A stretch of DNA of 64,000 nt from Sphingomonas_R arantia (GCF_042682045.1 NZ_JBHUGS010000005.1:186001-250000); one strand, 5' to 3'. Counted from the stretch's first letter, positions 34,972-48,849 are shown. Program-made: numbers and translations. Notes: a model not told the origin generated them from the sequence alone.

Positions 34972-35058
34972 TGGTGCCCAGAAGAGGACTCGAACCTCCA
35001 CGACCTTGCGATCGCCAGCACCTGAAGCTGGTGCGTCTACCAATTCCGCCATCTGGGC
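34972..35058 (-). tRNA. tRNA-Leu (anticodon CAG)
   Basis: The 87-nt sequence on the minus strand begins GCCCAGATGGCGGAATTGG and ends TTCTGGGCACCA with an encoded CCA. The anticodon stem is CCAGC/GCTGG with loop TTCAGGT, giving anticodon CAG, which reads CUG. It has the long variable arm (TGGCGATCGCAAGGTCGTG) of class II tRNAs and a T-arm with GGTTCGAGTCC. The acceptor stem GCCCAGA/TCTGGGC pairs perfectly. Confidence 0.97.
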
Positions 35059-35191
35059 ACGGGGTAGGAGGGGGCCTCTAGGGGGTCGGCATGAACCTTG
35101 TCAACGGCCTTCTGCACGGGCAATGGACCGGCAACGGATTTCCGGTCGGGAATTCGGCACGCATATCATCCGGACGGACGGGAATCGATCG

Positions 35192-36139
35192 ATGGCAGGG
35201 TTGGTGACGATCTTCGGCGGCGGGGGCTTTCTGGGCCGCTACGTCGTGCAGGAACTGCTGAAGGCGGGCGCACGCGTCCGTGTCGCGGGGCGCGATCCGA
35301 AAAACGCCTGGTTCCTCAAACCGCTCGGCGGCGTCGGCCAGACGCAGTTCGTCGCGGTCGACATCACCCGCGCCGACAGCGTCGCCCGCGCGGTGCAGGG
35401 TTCCACTGCGGTCATCAACCTCGTCGGCCTGCTCGCCGGCAAGTTCGATGCGGTCCACGTCGGCGGCGCGCGCAACGTGGCGGAGGCGGCCCACGCCGCC
35501 GGTGCCACAGCGATGGTCCAGGTCTCGGCGATCGGTGCCGATCCCGCCGCCGCCAGCACCTACGCCCGCAGCAAGGGCGAGGGCGAGGCCGCGGTCCGCA
35601 CCGCATTCCCGAACGCCATCATCCTGCGCCCCTCGATCATCTTCGGGCCGGAGGACATGTTCGTGAACAAGTTCGCGCAGATGGCCCGCCTCCCCATCCT
35701 CCCCGTCCTGCGCGGCCCCGTGCTGTTCCAGCCGGCGTTCGTCGCCGACGTGGCGAAGGCCGTCGCCCGCGCCGCGCTCGATCCGCTCACCTACGGCGGC
35801 CGCACCTTCGAACTGGGCGGTCCGGACCGGATCAGCATGGAATCACTCAACCGCTGGGTCGCGAAACAAATCGGCCGCTCCCCCGCGATCGTCCCCATCC
35901 CCGACGCGGTCGGTGCGATGATGGCCAAGGCCGGCCGCTTCATCCCCGGCGCACCGATCACGCAGGACCAGTGGCTGCTGCTCCAGTCCGACAATGTCGT
36001 CGCATCGGATGCGGAAGGGTTCGCCGCGTTCGGCATCAATCCCGTCCCGCTCGCCGCGGTGGCACCCGGCTGGCTCGTCCAGTATCGCCGCCACGGCCGC
36101 TTCGCCACGGTCGACGCAACGGGCGCCGGCGCGGTCTGA
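35192..36139 (+). CDS. Complex I NDUFA9-like NAD(P)-binding protein
   Basis: The 315-residue atypical short-chain dehydrogenase starts MAGLVTIFGGGGFLGRYVVQ with the Rossmann glycine motif, followed by VDITRADSVARAVQGSTAVI, AMVQVSAIGADPAAASTYAR (YxxxK-like SxYxRSK) and IILRPSIIFGPEDMFVNKFA. It belongs to the NDUFA9/complex-I-associated family common in alphaproteobacteria. Its exact role in bacteria is uncertain. Its TGA overlaps the uppP start (TGATG). Confidence 0.87.
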   Translation: MAGLVTIFGGGGFLGRYVVQELLKAGARVRVAGRDPKNAWFLKPLGGVGQTQFVAVDITRADSVARAVQGSTAVINLVGLLAGKFDAVHVGGARNVAEAAHAAGATAMVQVSAIGADPAAASTYARSKGEGEAAVRTAFPNAIILRPSIIFGPEDMFVNKFAQMARLPILPVLRGPVLFQPAFVADVAKAVARAALDPLTYGGRTFELGGPDRISMESLNRWVAKQIGRSPAIVPIPDAVGAMMAKAGRFIPGAPITQDQWLLLQSDNVVASDAEGFAAFGINPVPLAAVAPGWLVQYRRHGRFATVDATGAGAV

Positions 36140-36942
36140 TGGATCACTCGCTGCTCGTCATCGTGCTGCTCGGCATCGTCGAGGGCCTGACCGAATTCAT
36201 CCCCGTCTCCTCGACGGGTCACCTGCTGCTGGCGGGCGAGCTGCTCGGCTTCAATTCCGCCTCCTCCGCCACGTTCGACATCGTGATCCAGCTTGGCGCG
36301 ATCCTGGCGGTCGTGGTGCTCTACGCGCGCCGCTTCACCGCGGTCGCCGCCGGCCTCGTCCGCCGCGATCCACAGGCGATCCGGTTCAGCCGTAACGTCG
36401 TGCTCGGCTTCCTGCCCGCGCTCGTCATCGGCGCGCTGGCCTACAGCTCGATCAAGGCGATGATGCAGACCCCGATGGTCGTTGCGGTGGCACTCGTCGT
36501 CGGTGGCATCGCGATCCTAGTGATCGAACGCCGCACCCGTCCGGTCGCGGTCACCTCGGTCGAGGACATGCCGTTCCGCACCGCGCTCGGCGTCGGCGTC
36601 GTTCAGTGCCTGTCGATGATCCCGGGCGTCTCGCGCTCCGGCGCCACCATCATGGGCGCGCTCAGCCTCGGCGTCGATCGCCGCACCGCCGCGGAATACA
36701 GCTTCTTCCTCGCCATCCCGGTCATGCTCGCCGCCACCGCAAAGGAATTGTGGGAGGTGCGCCACGCGCTCGGTGACACCGACTGGACCGGCATCGCGGT
36801 CGGCTTCGTCGTATCGTTCGTTGTCGCGGTGCTCGTCATCCGCGCCTTCCTCGCGATCGTCTCGCGCCACGGTTTCGCGCCGTTCGCGTGGTATCGCATC
36901 GTCGTCGGCACGATCGCCATCCTCTGGCTCGCACTGCGATAG
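36139..36942 (+). CDS. uppP: Undecaprenyl-diphosphate phosphatase
   Basis: The 267-residue integral membrane enzyme recycles undecaprenyl pyrophosphate for peptidoglycan and glycan synthesis and confers bacitracin tolerance. Signatures are GIVEGLTEFIPVSSTGHLLL (~13) and SMIPGVSRSGATIMGALSLG (~160), the two catalytic segments facing the periplasm. About eight membrane helices are visible. It is coupled to the NDUFA9-like gene by a TGATG overlap. Confidence 0.94.
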   Translation: MDHSLLVIVLLGIVEGLTEFIPVSSTGHLLLAGELLGFNSASSATFDIVIQLGAILAVVVLYARRFTAVAAGLVRRDPQAIRFSRNVVLGFLPALVIGALAYSSIKAMMQTPMVVAVALVVGGIAILVIERRTRPVAVTSVEDMPFRTALGVGVVQCLSMIPGVSRSGATIMGALSLGVDRRTAAEYSFFLAIPVMLAATAKELWEVRHALGDTDWTGIAVGFVVSFVVAVLVIRAFLAIVSRHGFAPFAWYRIVVGTIAILWLALR

Positions 36943-37100
36943 GACCGAACCGGACCTTACCGCCTGCGTTTAAACCGCGGTCGTGCGCTTTGAGCATGCA
37001 CGTTAGGATTAAATAGGACAGCCTCGCTGTACCACCGCTTGTTTAGGTCGTGACATCGGCTCCAGACTGCGACATTCGTGCGCCGCAAGAGGAGCATGCG

Positions 37101-38555
37101 ATGGCAGACAACCCGATGTTGAGCTTCGTGCGGCTCGGCCAGCATTACCCGGCCAAGCGCCCCGCCGCCGTGCGGGCCGAGGACTTCGCGGAAATCGCCG
37201 ATCGCTACGCCCGCGACGATGCGGAGGCGCAGTCGTCGCGCTGTTCGCAGTGCGGCGTCCCCTATTGTTCGACGCACTGCCCGCTCCACAACCACATCCC
37301 CGACTGGCTCCGCCTGACCGCGGAGGGCCGCCTGCGCGAGGCCTACGAGCTCAGCAATGCGACCTCCACCATGCCCGAGATCTGCGGCCGCATCTGCCCG
37401 CAGGACCGGTTGTGCGAGGGCAATTGCGTCATCGAATTTTCCGGCCACGGCGCGGTCACGATCGGCTCGGTCGAAAAATACATCACCGACACCGCCTGGG
37501 CCGAAGGCTGGGTCGAACCGGTCCGCGTCGGGCCGGACCGCGGCCAGTCGATCGGCGTCATCGGCGCCGGCCCCGCCGGGCTCACCACCGCCGAACTGAT
37601 GCGCGCGCGCGGGTACGAGGTCCATGTCTACGACCGCCACGACCGTGCCGGCGGGCTGCTCACCTACGGCATCCCCGGCTTCAAGCTGGAAAAGGACGTC
37701 GTCATGCGCCGCGTCGAACGGCTGCGCGACGCCGGCATCGTGTTCCACCACGACTTCGCGGTCGGCCGCGACGCGACGCTCGCCGATCTACGCGGCCGCC
37801 ACGACGCCGTCCTGATCGCGACCGGCGTCTACCGCCCGCGCGCCATCAAGGCCCCCGGCGTCGGCGCGAGCGGCATCGTCGAATCGCTCGACTATCTCAC
37901 CGCCTCCAACCGCAAGGGTTTTGGCGACGCGGTCCCGGCCTATGACGACGGCGCGCTCAACGCGGCGGACAAGGACGTCGTCGTGATCGGCGGCGGCGAC
38001 ACTGCGATGGATTGCGTCCGCACCGCCATCCGCCAAGGCGCGAAGTCGGTGAAGTGCCTCTACCGCCGCGACCGCGCCAACATGCCGGGCTCGCAGCGCG
38101 AGGTGAAGAATGCCGAGGAGGAAGGCGTCGAATTCGTCTGGTTGTCCGGGCCGGAAGCCTTCCACGGCGACGCGCAGGTGACCGCCGTCGCCGCCACCCG
38201 CATGCGGCTCGGCGCCGCCGACGCCTCCGGCCGCCGCGCGCCCGAACCCGATCCCGCCGGCGGCTTCCGCCTCGACGCCGATCTCGTGATCAAGGCGCTC
38301 GGTTTCGATGCCGAGGACCTGCCCACGCTGTTCGGTTCGAACGAACTGTCCGTCACGCGCTGGGGCACCGTCCGGATCGATCACAAGTCGATGCAAACCT
38401 CGATCGACGGCGTCTTCGCCGCCGGCGACATCGTCCGCGGCGCCTCGCTCGTCGTCTGGGCCATCCGCGACGGCCGCGACGTCGCGGACAAGATGCACGC
38501 TTACCTCCGTGCCAAGGCAAAGGCCGCAGCGGCACAGGAGCTGGTCCCGGCATGA
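37101..38555 (+). CDS. gltD: Glutamate synthase small subunit
   Basis: The 484-residue subunit supplies NADPH electrons to GltB. N-terminal Cys motifs for two 4Fe-4S clusters are CSQCGVPYCSTHC and CGRICPQDRLCEGNC. The FAD motif is IGVIGAGPAGLTTAELMRAR, the NADPH motif VVVIGGGDTAMDCVRTAIRQ, and near the end IDGVFAAGDIVRGASLVVWA. AAGAGGAG precedes the ATG. Its stop overlaps the MNT antitoxin gene, not gltB as expected. Confidence 0.94.
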   Translation: MADNPMLSFVRLGQHYPAKRPAAVRAEDFAEIADRYARDDAEAQSSRCSQCGVPYCSTHCPLHNHIPDWLRLTAEGRLREAYELSNATSTMPEICGRICPQDRLCEGNCVIEFSGHGAVTIGSVEKYITDTAWAEGWVEPVRVGPDRGQSIGVIGAGPAGLTTAELMRARGYEVHVYDRHDRAGGLLTYGIPGFKLEKDVVMRRVERLRDAGIVFHHDFAVGRDATLADLRGRHDAVLIATGVYRPRAIKAPGVGASGIVESLDYLTASNRKGFGDAVPAYDDGALNAADKDVVVIGGGDTAMDCVRTAIRQGAKSVKCLYRRDRANMPGSQREVKNAEEEGVEFVWLSGPEAFHGDAQVTAVAATRMRLGAADASGRRAPEPDPAGGFRLDADLVIKALGFDAEDLPTLFGSNELSVTRWGTVRIDHKSMQTSIDGVFAAGDIVRGASLVVWAIRDGRDVADKMHAYLRAKAKAAAAQELVPA

Positions 38556-38848
38556 GGCTGCAACCGGCCGACATCGACGCGATCAAGGCCGCCGCCGCCG
38601 AAACCTTCGGCGCGGACGCTGTCGTCCGGCTGTTCGGCAGCCGCGTCGACGACACCCTGCGGGGTGGCGACATTGACCTGCACGTCGAAACCGACCCGGT
38701 CAGCGACGAATGGCACGCCCGCGACGCCTTCCTGGACCGCCTGTTCACGCAGATCGAACGGCAAAAGGTCGACGTCGTCATCACGCAGCGCGGCGGCACG
38801 CCCCGCGGGTTCGAACGGATCGCTTATCGCGACGGGATCGTCTTGTGA
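38552..38848 (+). CDS. MNT-type minimal nucleotidyltransferase (MntA-like antitoxin)
   Basis: The 98-residue protein has the polymerase-beta-type active site VVRLFGSRVDDTLRGGDIDL: GS…DxD with the two metal-binding aspartates intact, followed by Glu. MntA-type antitoxins AMPylate the HEPN toxin to silence it, and the partner gene follows directly. The ATG overlaps the gltD stop (ATGA) and the stop overlaps the GTG of the HEPN gene (GTGA). A domestication role in the glutamate synthase operon is only a possibility. Confidence 0.82.
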   Translation: MRLQPADIDAIKAAAAETFGADAVVRLFGSRVDDTLRGGDIDLHVETDPVSDEWHARDAFLDRLFTQIERQKVDVVITQRGGTPRGFERIAYRDGIVL

Positions 38849-39308
38849 CACCCGAGGGAGAAATCGCCGAGGACCTGCGGATCGGTCTCACTGCCCTCGT
38901 GATCAGCCTGAACGAAACGCTCGACCTCACCGGCCCCGCGCCGGTCGATCAGCCAGCCTTCGAGGCGCTCGACAAGATCCAGCGCGTCGCATCGACGTCG
39001 CTGCTTAAGGTTATCGAGCAGCTTGAAGACCAGCTCGCCCGCCTCTTCCGGACGATCCTCCAATCCCGCGCGGTCGATACCAAGGGGCTCTACGCCGCCG
39101 ACTACGGCAACCACATGGAACGGCTCGGCCTCCTCGACGACGCCGGACGCTGGGTCGGCGTCGTGAAACTCCGCAACCGGCTCGTGCACGACTACCCGAT
39201 CGACCCGGCGACCCAGTTGTCCCGACTGAAACAAGCGCACGAAGCGGCTCCCTTCCTCCGCGAGACCGCCGAACGCACCCTTGCCTTCCTGAACGACAGG
39301 AACCTGCC

Positions 39309-39312
<4 letters not shown>
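38845..39312 (+). CDS. HEPN-type toxin (HepT-like)
   Basis: The 155-residue helical protein starts at GTG (VTPEGEIAEDLRIGLTALVI). It carries the HEPN RNase motif KLRNRLVHDYPIDP at ~115, i.e. R-x4-H-x-Y, where the Tyr is the AMPylation target in characterised HepT toxins. It pairs with the preceding MNT gene. Its stop overlaps the gltB ATG by 4 bp, so gltB translation is coupled to a toxin gene. All catalytic residues look intact. Confidence 0.8.
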
Positions 39313-43835
<4,523 letters not shown>

Positions 43836-43840
43836 CCAAA

Positions 43841-43880
43841 AGCCCTCTCCCCAACGGGGAGAGGGTTGGGAGAGGGGGAG
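43841..43880. repeat. Palindromic repeat, type B, after gltB
   Basis: CCCTCTCCCCaacGGGGAGAGGG followed by TTGGGAGAGGGGG, 6 bp after the gltB stop. It may serve as the operon terminator hairpin. It is the first of the repeats filling the 331-bp gltB-fzlA gap, which holds no gene. Confidence 0.85.
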
Positions 43881-43960
43881 TGGCAGCGGCTAACTCCCGC
43901 GCAATCCGAACCTCACGTTTCGCGAACCGCCAACTCACCCCCGCGGCCTAGAACACCCCA

Positions 43961-44062
43961 GGCCACACCCCCCACCCCGACCCTCCCCCCGAAGGGTGGA
44001 GGGAGCAGAACAACCAAAAGCCCTCCCCCCACCGGGGGGAGGGTTGGGTGGGGGGCGTGGCC
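43961..44062. repeat. MITE-like 102-bp element with 17-bp terminal inverted repeats
   Basis: The ends GGCCACACCCCCCACCC and GGGTGGGGGGCGTGGCC are inverted with one mismatch. Inside are two hairpin units, CCCTCCCCCCgaAGGGTGGAGGG and CCCTCCCCCCaccGGGGGGAGGG. No transposase and no clear target duplication are visible. Confidence 0.8.
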
Positions 44063-44166
44063 TGACGAAACATCACCCCACACGCGTCCAACAGATTCGC
44101 GACCACGCAAAACACAAAAAAGAACCGACTAGCGCCCCCCGCCCCCCGCGCTATGAACGCCAGACC

Positions 44167-44838
44167 ATGTGGCAACTCCATCAATTCCCGCTCTGCCCTT
44201 TCTCGCGCAAGGTCCGGCTCCTCCTCGGCGAGAAGGGGGTCGGCTACGAACTCATCCGCGAATCACCCTGGGCGCGGCGCGACGAGTTCCTCGATATGAA
44301 CCCCGCCGGCCAGACGCCGGTCATGACCGACGCGATCGTCGGCCTGACGCTGATCGATTCGACCGCGATCTGCGAATATCTCGAAGAGACGATCGACAAG
44401 GCGCCGATGCTCAACGGCCCGGCCGCCAACCGCGCGGAGATCCGCCGGCTCGTCGCCTGGTTCGACGAGAAGGTCTACAACGAGGTCGTCGCCCCGCTGA
44501 TGCATGAACGCATGCTCAAGCGCATCGTCCACCGCGCCGCGCCCGACGCCAAGGTGCTGCGCGAAGCGATGAAGGTCGCCAACAGCCATCTCGACTATGT
44601 CGACTGGCTGCTCGACCATCGCCGCTGGATCGGCGGCCCCGTCCTGAGCTTGGCGGACCTCGCCGCCGCCGCGCACCTGTCGGTCGCCGACTATCTCGGC
44701 GGCATCGACTGGCGCGGCCACGACCGCACCAAGGAATGGTACGCCGCCCTCAAAAGCCGCCCCAGCTTCCGCCCGCTACTCAGCGAACGCATGGAAATCG
44801 TCACTCCCCCGCCGCACTACGACAAGGTGGATTTCTAG
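44167..44838 (+). CDS. fzlA: FzlA-like GST-fold cell division protein
   Basis: The 223-residue protein has a GST fold: MWQLHQFPLCPFSRKVRLLL, DEFLDMNPAGQTPVMTD and STAICEYLEETIDKAPML. It ends with the FzlA signature KSRPSFRPLLSERMEIV then PPPHYDKVDF. In Caulobacter FzlA binds FtsZ filaments and activates division-site peptidoglycan synthesis, and does not act as a glutathione transferase. Its C-terminal tail is the diagnostic feature here. It is monocistronic between repeat-filled gaps. Confidence 0.87.
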   Translation: MWQLHQFPLCPFSRKVRLLLGEKGVGYELIRESPWARRDEFLDMNPAGQTPVMTDAIVGLTLIDSTAICEYLEETIDKAPMLNGPAANRAEIRRLVAWFDEKVYNEVVAPLMHERMLKRIVHRAAPDAKVLREAMKVANSHLDYVDWLLDHRRWIGGPVLSLADLAAAAHLSVADYLGGIDWRGHDRTKEWYAALKSRPSFRPLLSERMEIVTPPPHYDKVDF

Positions 44839-44847
44839 GACGCTTCA

Positions 44848-44966
44848 GTAAAGCCCCCTCCCCTTCAGGGGAGGGGGTTGGGGGGTGGGGGCAACAGCTT
44901 CACACCGGCAACGTCGCAGGCGTGACGATGTCATCCGTACCCTTCCCCTAAAGGAGAGGGGCTTCA
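44848..44966. repeat. Composite palindromic element, type A', abutting the phoD stop codon
   Basis: The left arm AAGCCCCCTCCCCTTCAGGG and the right arm CCCTAAAGGAGAGGGGCTT are inverted, with GGCAACGTCGCAGG in the centre as in the 12012 element. It lies between the converging fzlA and phoD genes. The right end touches the phoD TGA. Confidence 0.82.
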
Positions 44967-46514
44967 AGCAACGCTCAGCTTCGCCACCCCATGCTCCACA
45001 GTCGCCACCGCCCGCGTGCTCACCTGACCACCCGGCCGCGAAACCTGATCCACCACCCGGAACCGCGACTCCCACCGATCCGGCGTCACGGAACACAGCA
45101 GATACCCGCGCTGGTCGTTCGTGAACTTCAGCTGCGGGTTGTGCGCCCGCATCTGCGGATCGGTGCGGCGCTTGTCCTGCCCGTCGCCACCCGACGTGAT
45201 CGAGGTCGACACGAACTCGACGGCCACGGCCTCGCCCTTCGCGGTCGCCAGTTCGCCCGCATAATTCTGATGCTCGTCACCGGTCAGCACGACGACATTG
45301 CCCAGCCCACGGCAGCGTTCGAGCATGCGTTCGCGCGGGGTCAGATACCCGGCCCAGCTGTCCATGTTGCGGGTCGGCTGCGGCTCGTCGCCCGTCCGCC
45401 GGTCGAGCCGCATCATCATCACCTGCTGCGCCAGCGTGTTCCACCGCGCACGCTTCTCGCGCAACGCCGCGTCCAACCACTTCTCCTGCACCGTGCCCAG
45501 CACCTGCGCCTTCGGATCGGACGTGCCGGCGCAGTCCGCCTCGAACCCGTCGCCGCATGGCTGGTCGGTCCGGAACTGGCGCGTATCGAGGAAATGCGCG
45601 TCGAGCAGTTTGCCGTATCGCGCGCGGCGGTACATCGAAATGCCCGCCCCCGTCGGCATCATGCTCGCCCGCACCGGGCTATGTTCGTACCATGCCTGGA
45701 ACGCGGCCGCGCGCCGCAACAGGAAGACGCCCGACGGGGTGTCGTTCTCGTCGATGCTGCCGACCCAGTTGTTCTCGACCTCATGGTCGTCGAACGTCGT
45801 CCACCATGGCGCCGCCGCATGCGCCGCCTGCAGGTCCGGGTCCTGCTTGTACTGCGCATAACGCCGGCGATAATCGTCGATGCTGTAGATCTCGTCGCCG
45901 ATATGCGACCGCACGAACGTCCGCGGCAGCCCGTCATACCCGATCGGCATCGGCGACGACCGCCGCTCGTAGATGTAATCGCCGTAATGGAAGACGAAAT
46001 CGACGTCTTCCTGGCTCAGGTGACGGTAGGCGGTGAACAGCCCGTCCTCATAATGCTGGCACCCGGCCACGCCGAACGTCAGCTTGGCGATGTCCGCACC
46101 GGCCAGCGGCGTTGTCTTGGCCCGCCCCGCACTGCTCCGTTCGCGCCCCACGTTGAACCGGTACCAGTAAGGCCGGTCGGGCAGCAGCCCCGCCACCTCG
46201 ACATGCACCGAATGGGCTAGCTCCGGCCGCGCGAGCGCCTTGCCCTTCTGCACGATCGTCTTGAACGCGGCGTCGCTCGCCACCACCCAGTCGACCTCGA
46301 TCGGCGCCATCGGCACGCCGCCGCCGTCGACCAGTGGATCGGGCGCCAGCCGCGTCCAGATCACGAACCCGTCCGGCGCCGGATCGCCCGACGCCACGCC
46401 CAGCCGGAACGGATATTGCGTAAACAGCATCTGCGAACGCAGGATGGCCGGCGCGGCAAGACCGGTGGCAGCGATCCCGCCGATCAAAGTGCGGCGGGTG
46501 ATTTCGAGAGTCAT
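44964..46514 (-). CDS. phoD: PhoD-family alkaline phosphatase, Tat-exported
   Basis: The 516-residue protein has a Tat signal (EITRRTLIGGIAATGLAAPA), an N-terminal PhoD_N domain (FRLGVASGDPAPDGFVIWTR) and the metallophosphatase core. Metal ligands lie in FGVAGCQHYEDGLFTAYRHL, DFVFHYGDYIYERR, WWTTFDDHEVENNWVG and VVLTGDEHQNYAGEL. The enzyme hydrolyses phosphomono- and diesters in the periplasm using Ca and Fe. No Pho box is recognised in the short upstream region, which is repeat-filled. Confidence 0.93.
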   Translation of the reverse strand: MTLEITRRTLIGGIAATGLAAPAILRSQMLFTQYPFRLGVASGDPAPDGFVIWTRLAPDPLVDGGGVPMAPIEVDWVVASDAAFKTIVQKGKALARPELAHSVHVEVAGLLPDRPYWYRFNVGRERSSAGRAKTTPLAGADIAKLTFGVAGCQHYEDGLFTAYRHLSQEDVDFVFHYGDYIYERRSSPMPIGYDGLPRTFVRSHIGDEIYSIDDYRRRYAQYKQDPDLQAAHAAAPWWTTFDDHEVENNWVGSIDENDTPSGVFLLRRAAAFQAWYEHSPVRASMMPTGAGISMYRRARYGKLLDAHFLDTRQFRTDQPCGDGFEADCAGTSDPKAQVLGTVQEKWLDAALREKRARWNTLAQQVMMMRLDRRTGDEPQPTRNMDSWAGYLTPRERMLERCRGLGNVVVLTGDEHQNYAGELATAKGEAVAVEFVSTSITSGGDGQDKRRTDPQMRAHNPQLKFTNDQRGYLLCSVTPDRWESRFRVVDQVSRPGGQVSTRAVATVEHGVAKLSVA

Positions 46515-46520
46515 ACTCAG

Positions 46521-46617
46521 CCTTCTTCCCCCTCCCTTTTAAGGGAGGGGCCGGGGGTGGGTGCTACGCCGTCACGTCGGCCGCGCGCGAAGGAGTAGCC
46601 ACACCCAACCCCTCCCT
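46521..46617. repeat. Composite palindromic element, type A
   Basis: CCCTCCCTTTTAAGGGAGGGG followed by CCGGGGGTGGGTG forms one arm and CACACCCAACCCCTCCCTAGG the other, in inverted orientation. It fills the 118-bp gap between ubiG and phoD. Confidence 0.82.
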
Positions 46618-46632
46618 AGGATGGACAGCAGA

Positions 46633-47376
46633 CTAAACCCGCACCGCCGTCAGCAGATAGTTCATCCGCACGTCGTCGCTCAGGGTAAACCCCTTGGTCG
46701 CGGACAATGACAGACCCGTGACATCGGTCACCCGCATCCCCGCCGCCGCCAGCATCGCGGTCAGCTCGTCCGGCGTCAGGAACCGGTCCCAGTCATGCGT
46801 CCCCTTCGGGATCAGCCGGCCGATATCCTCGCCCACCGTGATCAGCGCCAGCTTCGACAGCGCGGTCCGGTTCGGCGTCGACATCACCAGCGCACCACCC
46901 TCCGCCAGCGCCGCCGCCAGCCCGCGCACGAACGCCGGCTGGTCGGTCACATGCTCGATCACTTCCATCGAACACACCAGGTCGAACCGCTCGTCCGCGG
47001 CCATCCCCTCGATCCCGCCGGCGCGGTAATCGATCGCCAGCCCTTGGCGTCCGGCATGCACCCGCGCCGCCGCGATCGTCTCGGTCGCGCTGTCGATCCC
47101 CGTCGCCTCCGCCCCCATCCGCGCCAGCGGTTCGGTCAGCAGCCCCGCGCCGCAGCCCACGTCCAGCGCCCGCCGGCCCGACAGCGGGCGCAACGCGGTC
47201 GGGTCGGTGCCCCAATGCCGGTCGATCGCCGCGCGGACATAGCCCAGCCGCACGGGGTTCAGCCGGTGCAGCATCTTCGACGATCCGTTCGGATCCCACC
47301 ATTCCGCCGCCATCGCGCCGAAATGGGCGGCCCCCTTCGGATCGATCGTTGCGGGCAGCGTCGTGGTTGCGTTCAT
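46633..47376 (-). CDS. ubiG: Ubiquinone biosynthesis O-methyltransferase
   Basis: The 247-residue SAM-dependent enzyme catalyses both O-methylations of ubiquinone synthesis. Motifs are HFGAMAAEWWDPNGSSKMLH, LNPVRLGYVRAAID, the SAM site ALDVGCGAGLLTEPLARMGA, FDLVCSMEVIEHVTDQPAFV and HDWDRFLTPDEL. It diverges from lysC across a 70-bp gap that must hold both promoters. Confidence 0.94.
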   Translation of the reverse strand: MNATTTLPATIDPKGAAHFGAMAAEWWDPNGSSKMLHRLNPVRLGYVRAAIDRHWGTDPTALRPLSGRRALDVGCGAGLLTEPLARMGAEATGIDSATETIAAARVHAGRQGLAIDYRAGGIEGMAADERFDLVCSMEVIEHVTDQPAFVRGLAAALAEGGALVMSTPNRTALSKLALITVGEDIGRLIPKGTHDWDRFLTPDELTAMLAAAGMRVTDVTGLSLSATKGFTLSDDVRMNYLLTAVRV

Positions 47377-47446
47377 ATCTTGCGTTCCCTATCAGGTCCC
47401 GGCCCCGCGTTCCTGGCGGGTTTAGCGAAGGATTTGCGCCGCAGCC

Positions 47447-48685
47447 ATGGCACGTATCGTGATGAAGTTCGGCGGAACGTCGATGGCCGGGATCGAACGC
47501 ATCCGCAACGTGGCCCGCCGCATCAAGCATGAGGTCGACGCCGGCCACCAGGTCGCCGTCGTGGTCTCCGCCATGTCCGGCGAAACCGACCGGCTCGTCA
47601 ATTTCTGTCGGGAGGCCTCGCCGCTCTACGACCCGCGCGAATATGACGTCGTGGTCGCGTCCGGTGAACAGGTGACGTCCGGCCTGCTCGCCATCGCGCT
47701 CCAGGCGATCGGCGTCCCCGCCCGCTCCTGGCTCGGCTGGCAACTGCCGATCCACACGTCGGACGCGCATGCCTCCGCCCGGATCGGCGAGATCGAGACC
47801 GCCTGGCTCAAGGACGGCGAGGTGGCGGTGATCCCCGGTTTCCAGGGCCTGACCGAAGACAACCGCATCTCCACGCTCGGCCGCGGCGGGTCCGACACCT
47901 CGGCCGTCGCGGTCGCCGCGGCGATCAAGGCCGACCGCTGCGACATCTACACCGACGTCGACGGCGTCTACACCACCGACCCGCGCATCGTGCCGCGCGC
48001 GCGCAAGCTGAAGAAGGTGACGTACGAGGAGATGCTCGAACTCGCCTCGGTCGGCGCGAAGGTCCTGCAGACCCGCTCGGTCGGCCTGGCGATGAAGGAA
48101 GGGGTCCGCGTCCAGGTCCTGTCCTCCTTCGACGAACCCGGCCCCAACGAAACCCCCGGCACGATGATCGTCGGGGAACAGGAGATTGACGACGTGGAAC
48201 GCCAGCACATCACCGGCATCGCGCACGACAAGAACGAGGCGAAGGTGACGCTGATCGCCGTCCCCGATCGCCCCGGCGCAGTCGCGACGATCTTCTCGCC
48301 GCTGGCCGACGCCAGCATCAACGTCGACATGATCGTCCAGAACGTCGCGCACGACACTGGCTCGACCGACGTCACCTTCACCGTGCCGATGGCCGAACTG
48401 ACCCGCGCGATCGACGTGCTGGAACGGCAGCGTGAAACGATCGGCTTCACCAAGCTGGTCCACGACACCGCCGTCACCAAGATCTCGGTCGTCGGCGTCG
48501 GCATGCGCAGCCACGCCGGCGTCGCCGCGATGATGTTCAAATCGCTCGCCGACCGCGGCATCAACATCCTTGCGATCACCACGTCGGAGATCAAGGTCAG
48601 CGTCCTGATCCACGAGGACTACACCGAACTCGCCGTCCGCGTCCTCCACACCGCCTACGGCCTCGACGCCGAAGACGCGGCATAA
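47447..48685 (+). CDS. lysC: Aspartate kinase
   Basis: The 412-residue enzyme phosphorylates aspartate at the head of the lysine, threonine and methionine pathways. The kinase domain starts MARIVMKFGGTSMAGIERIR and includes GRGGSDTSAVAVAAAIKADR and CDIYTDVDGVYTTDPRI. Two C-terminal ACT domains (from ~265, with VTLIAVPDRPGAVATIFSPL and VVGVGMRSHAGVAAMMFKSL) bind feedback inhibitors. Its length matches the monofunctional alpha-type enzyme. Confidence 0.95.
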   Translation: MARIVMKFGGTSMAGIERIRNVARRIKHEVDAGHQVAVVVSAMSGETDRLVNFCREASPLYDPREYDVVVASGEQVTSGLLAIALQAIGVPARSWLGWQLPIHTSDAHASARIGEIETAWLKDGEVAVIPGFQGLTEDNRISTLGRGGSDTSAVAVAAAIKADRCDIYTDVDGVYTTDPRIVPRARKLKKVTYEEMLELASVGAKVLQTRSVGLAMKEGVRVQVLSSFDEPGPNETPGTMIVGEQEIDDVERQHITGIAHDKNEAKVTLIAVPDRPGAVATIFSPLADASINVDMIVQNVAHDTGSTDVTFTVPMAELTRAIDVLERQRETIGFTKLVHDTAVTKISVVGVGMRSHAGVAAMMFKSLADRGINILAITTSEIKVSVLIHEDYTELAVRVLHTAYGLDAEDAA

Positions 48686-48713
48686 CGCCCCTTCCCCAGA
48701 GGGCGCTTGCCCT

Positions 48714-48760
48714 TCTTCCCCCCCTCCCTTTCAAGGGAGGGGTAGGGGGTGGGTCGGCGA
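48714..48760. repeat. Palindromic repeat, type A
   Basis: CCCCTCCCTTTCAAGGGAGGGG followed by TAGGGGGTGGGTC. It is a single arm, downstream of lysC. It is the closest intergenic relative of the copy inside gp10.1. Confidence 0.85.
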
Positions 48761-48849
48761 GCGCAGACTCGCCGTCCGACGTGGGTTTCAGACGCTCCCG
48801 TCTACCCGGAAGCCTTGAAAGCCCAAGGGAAGAAGCCCAGAACCACCGC

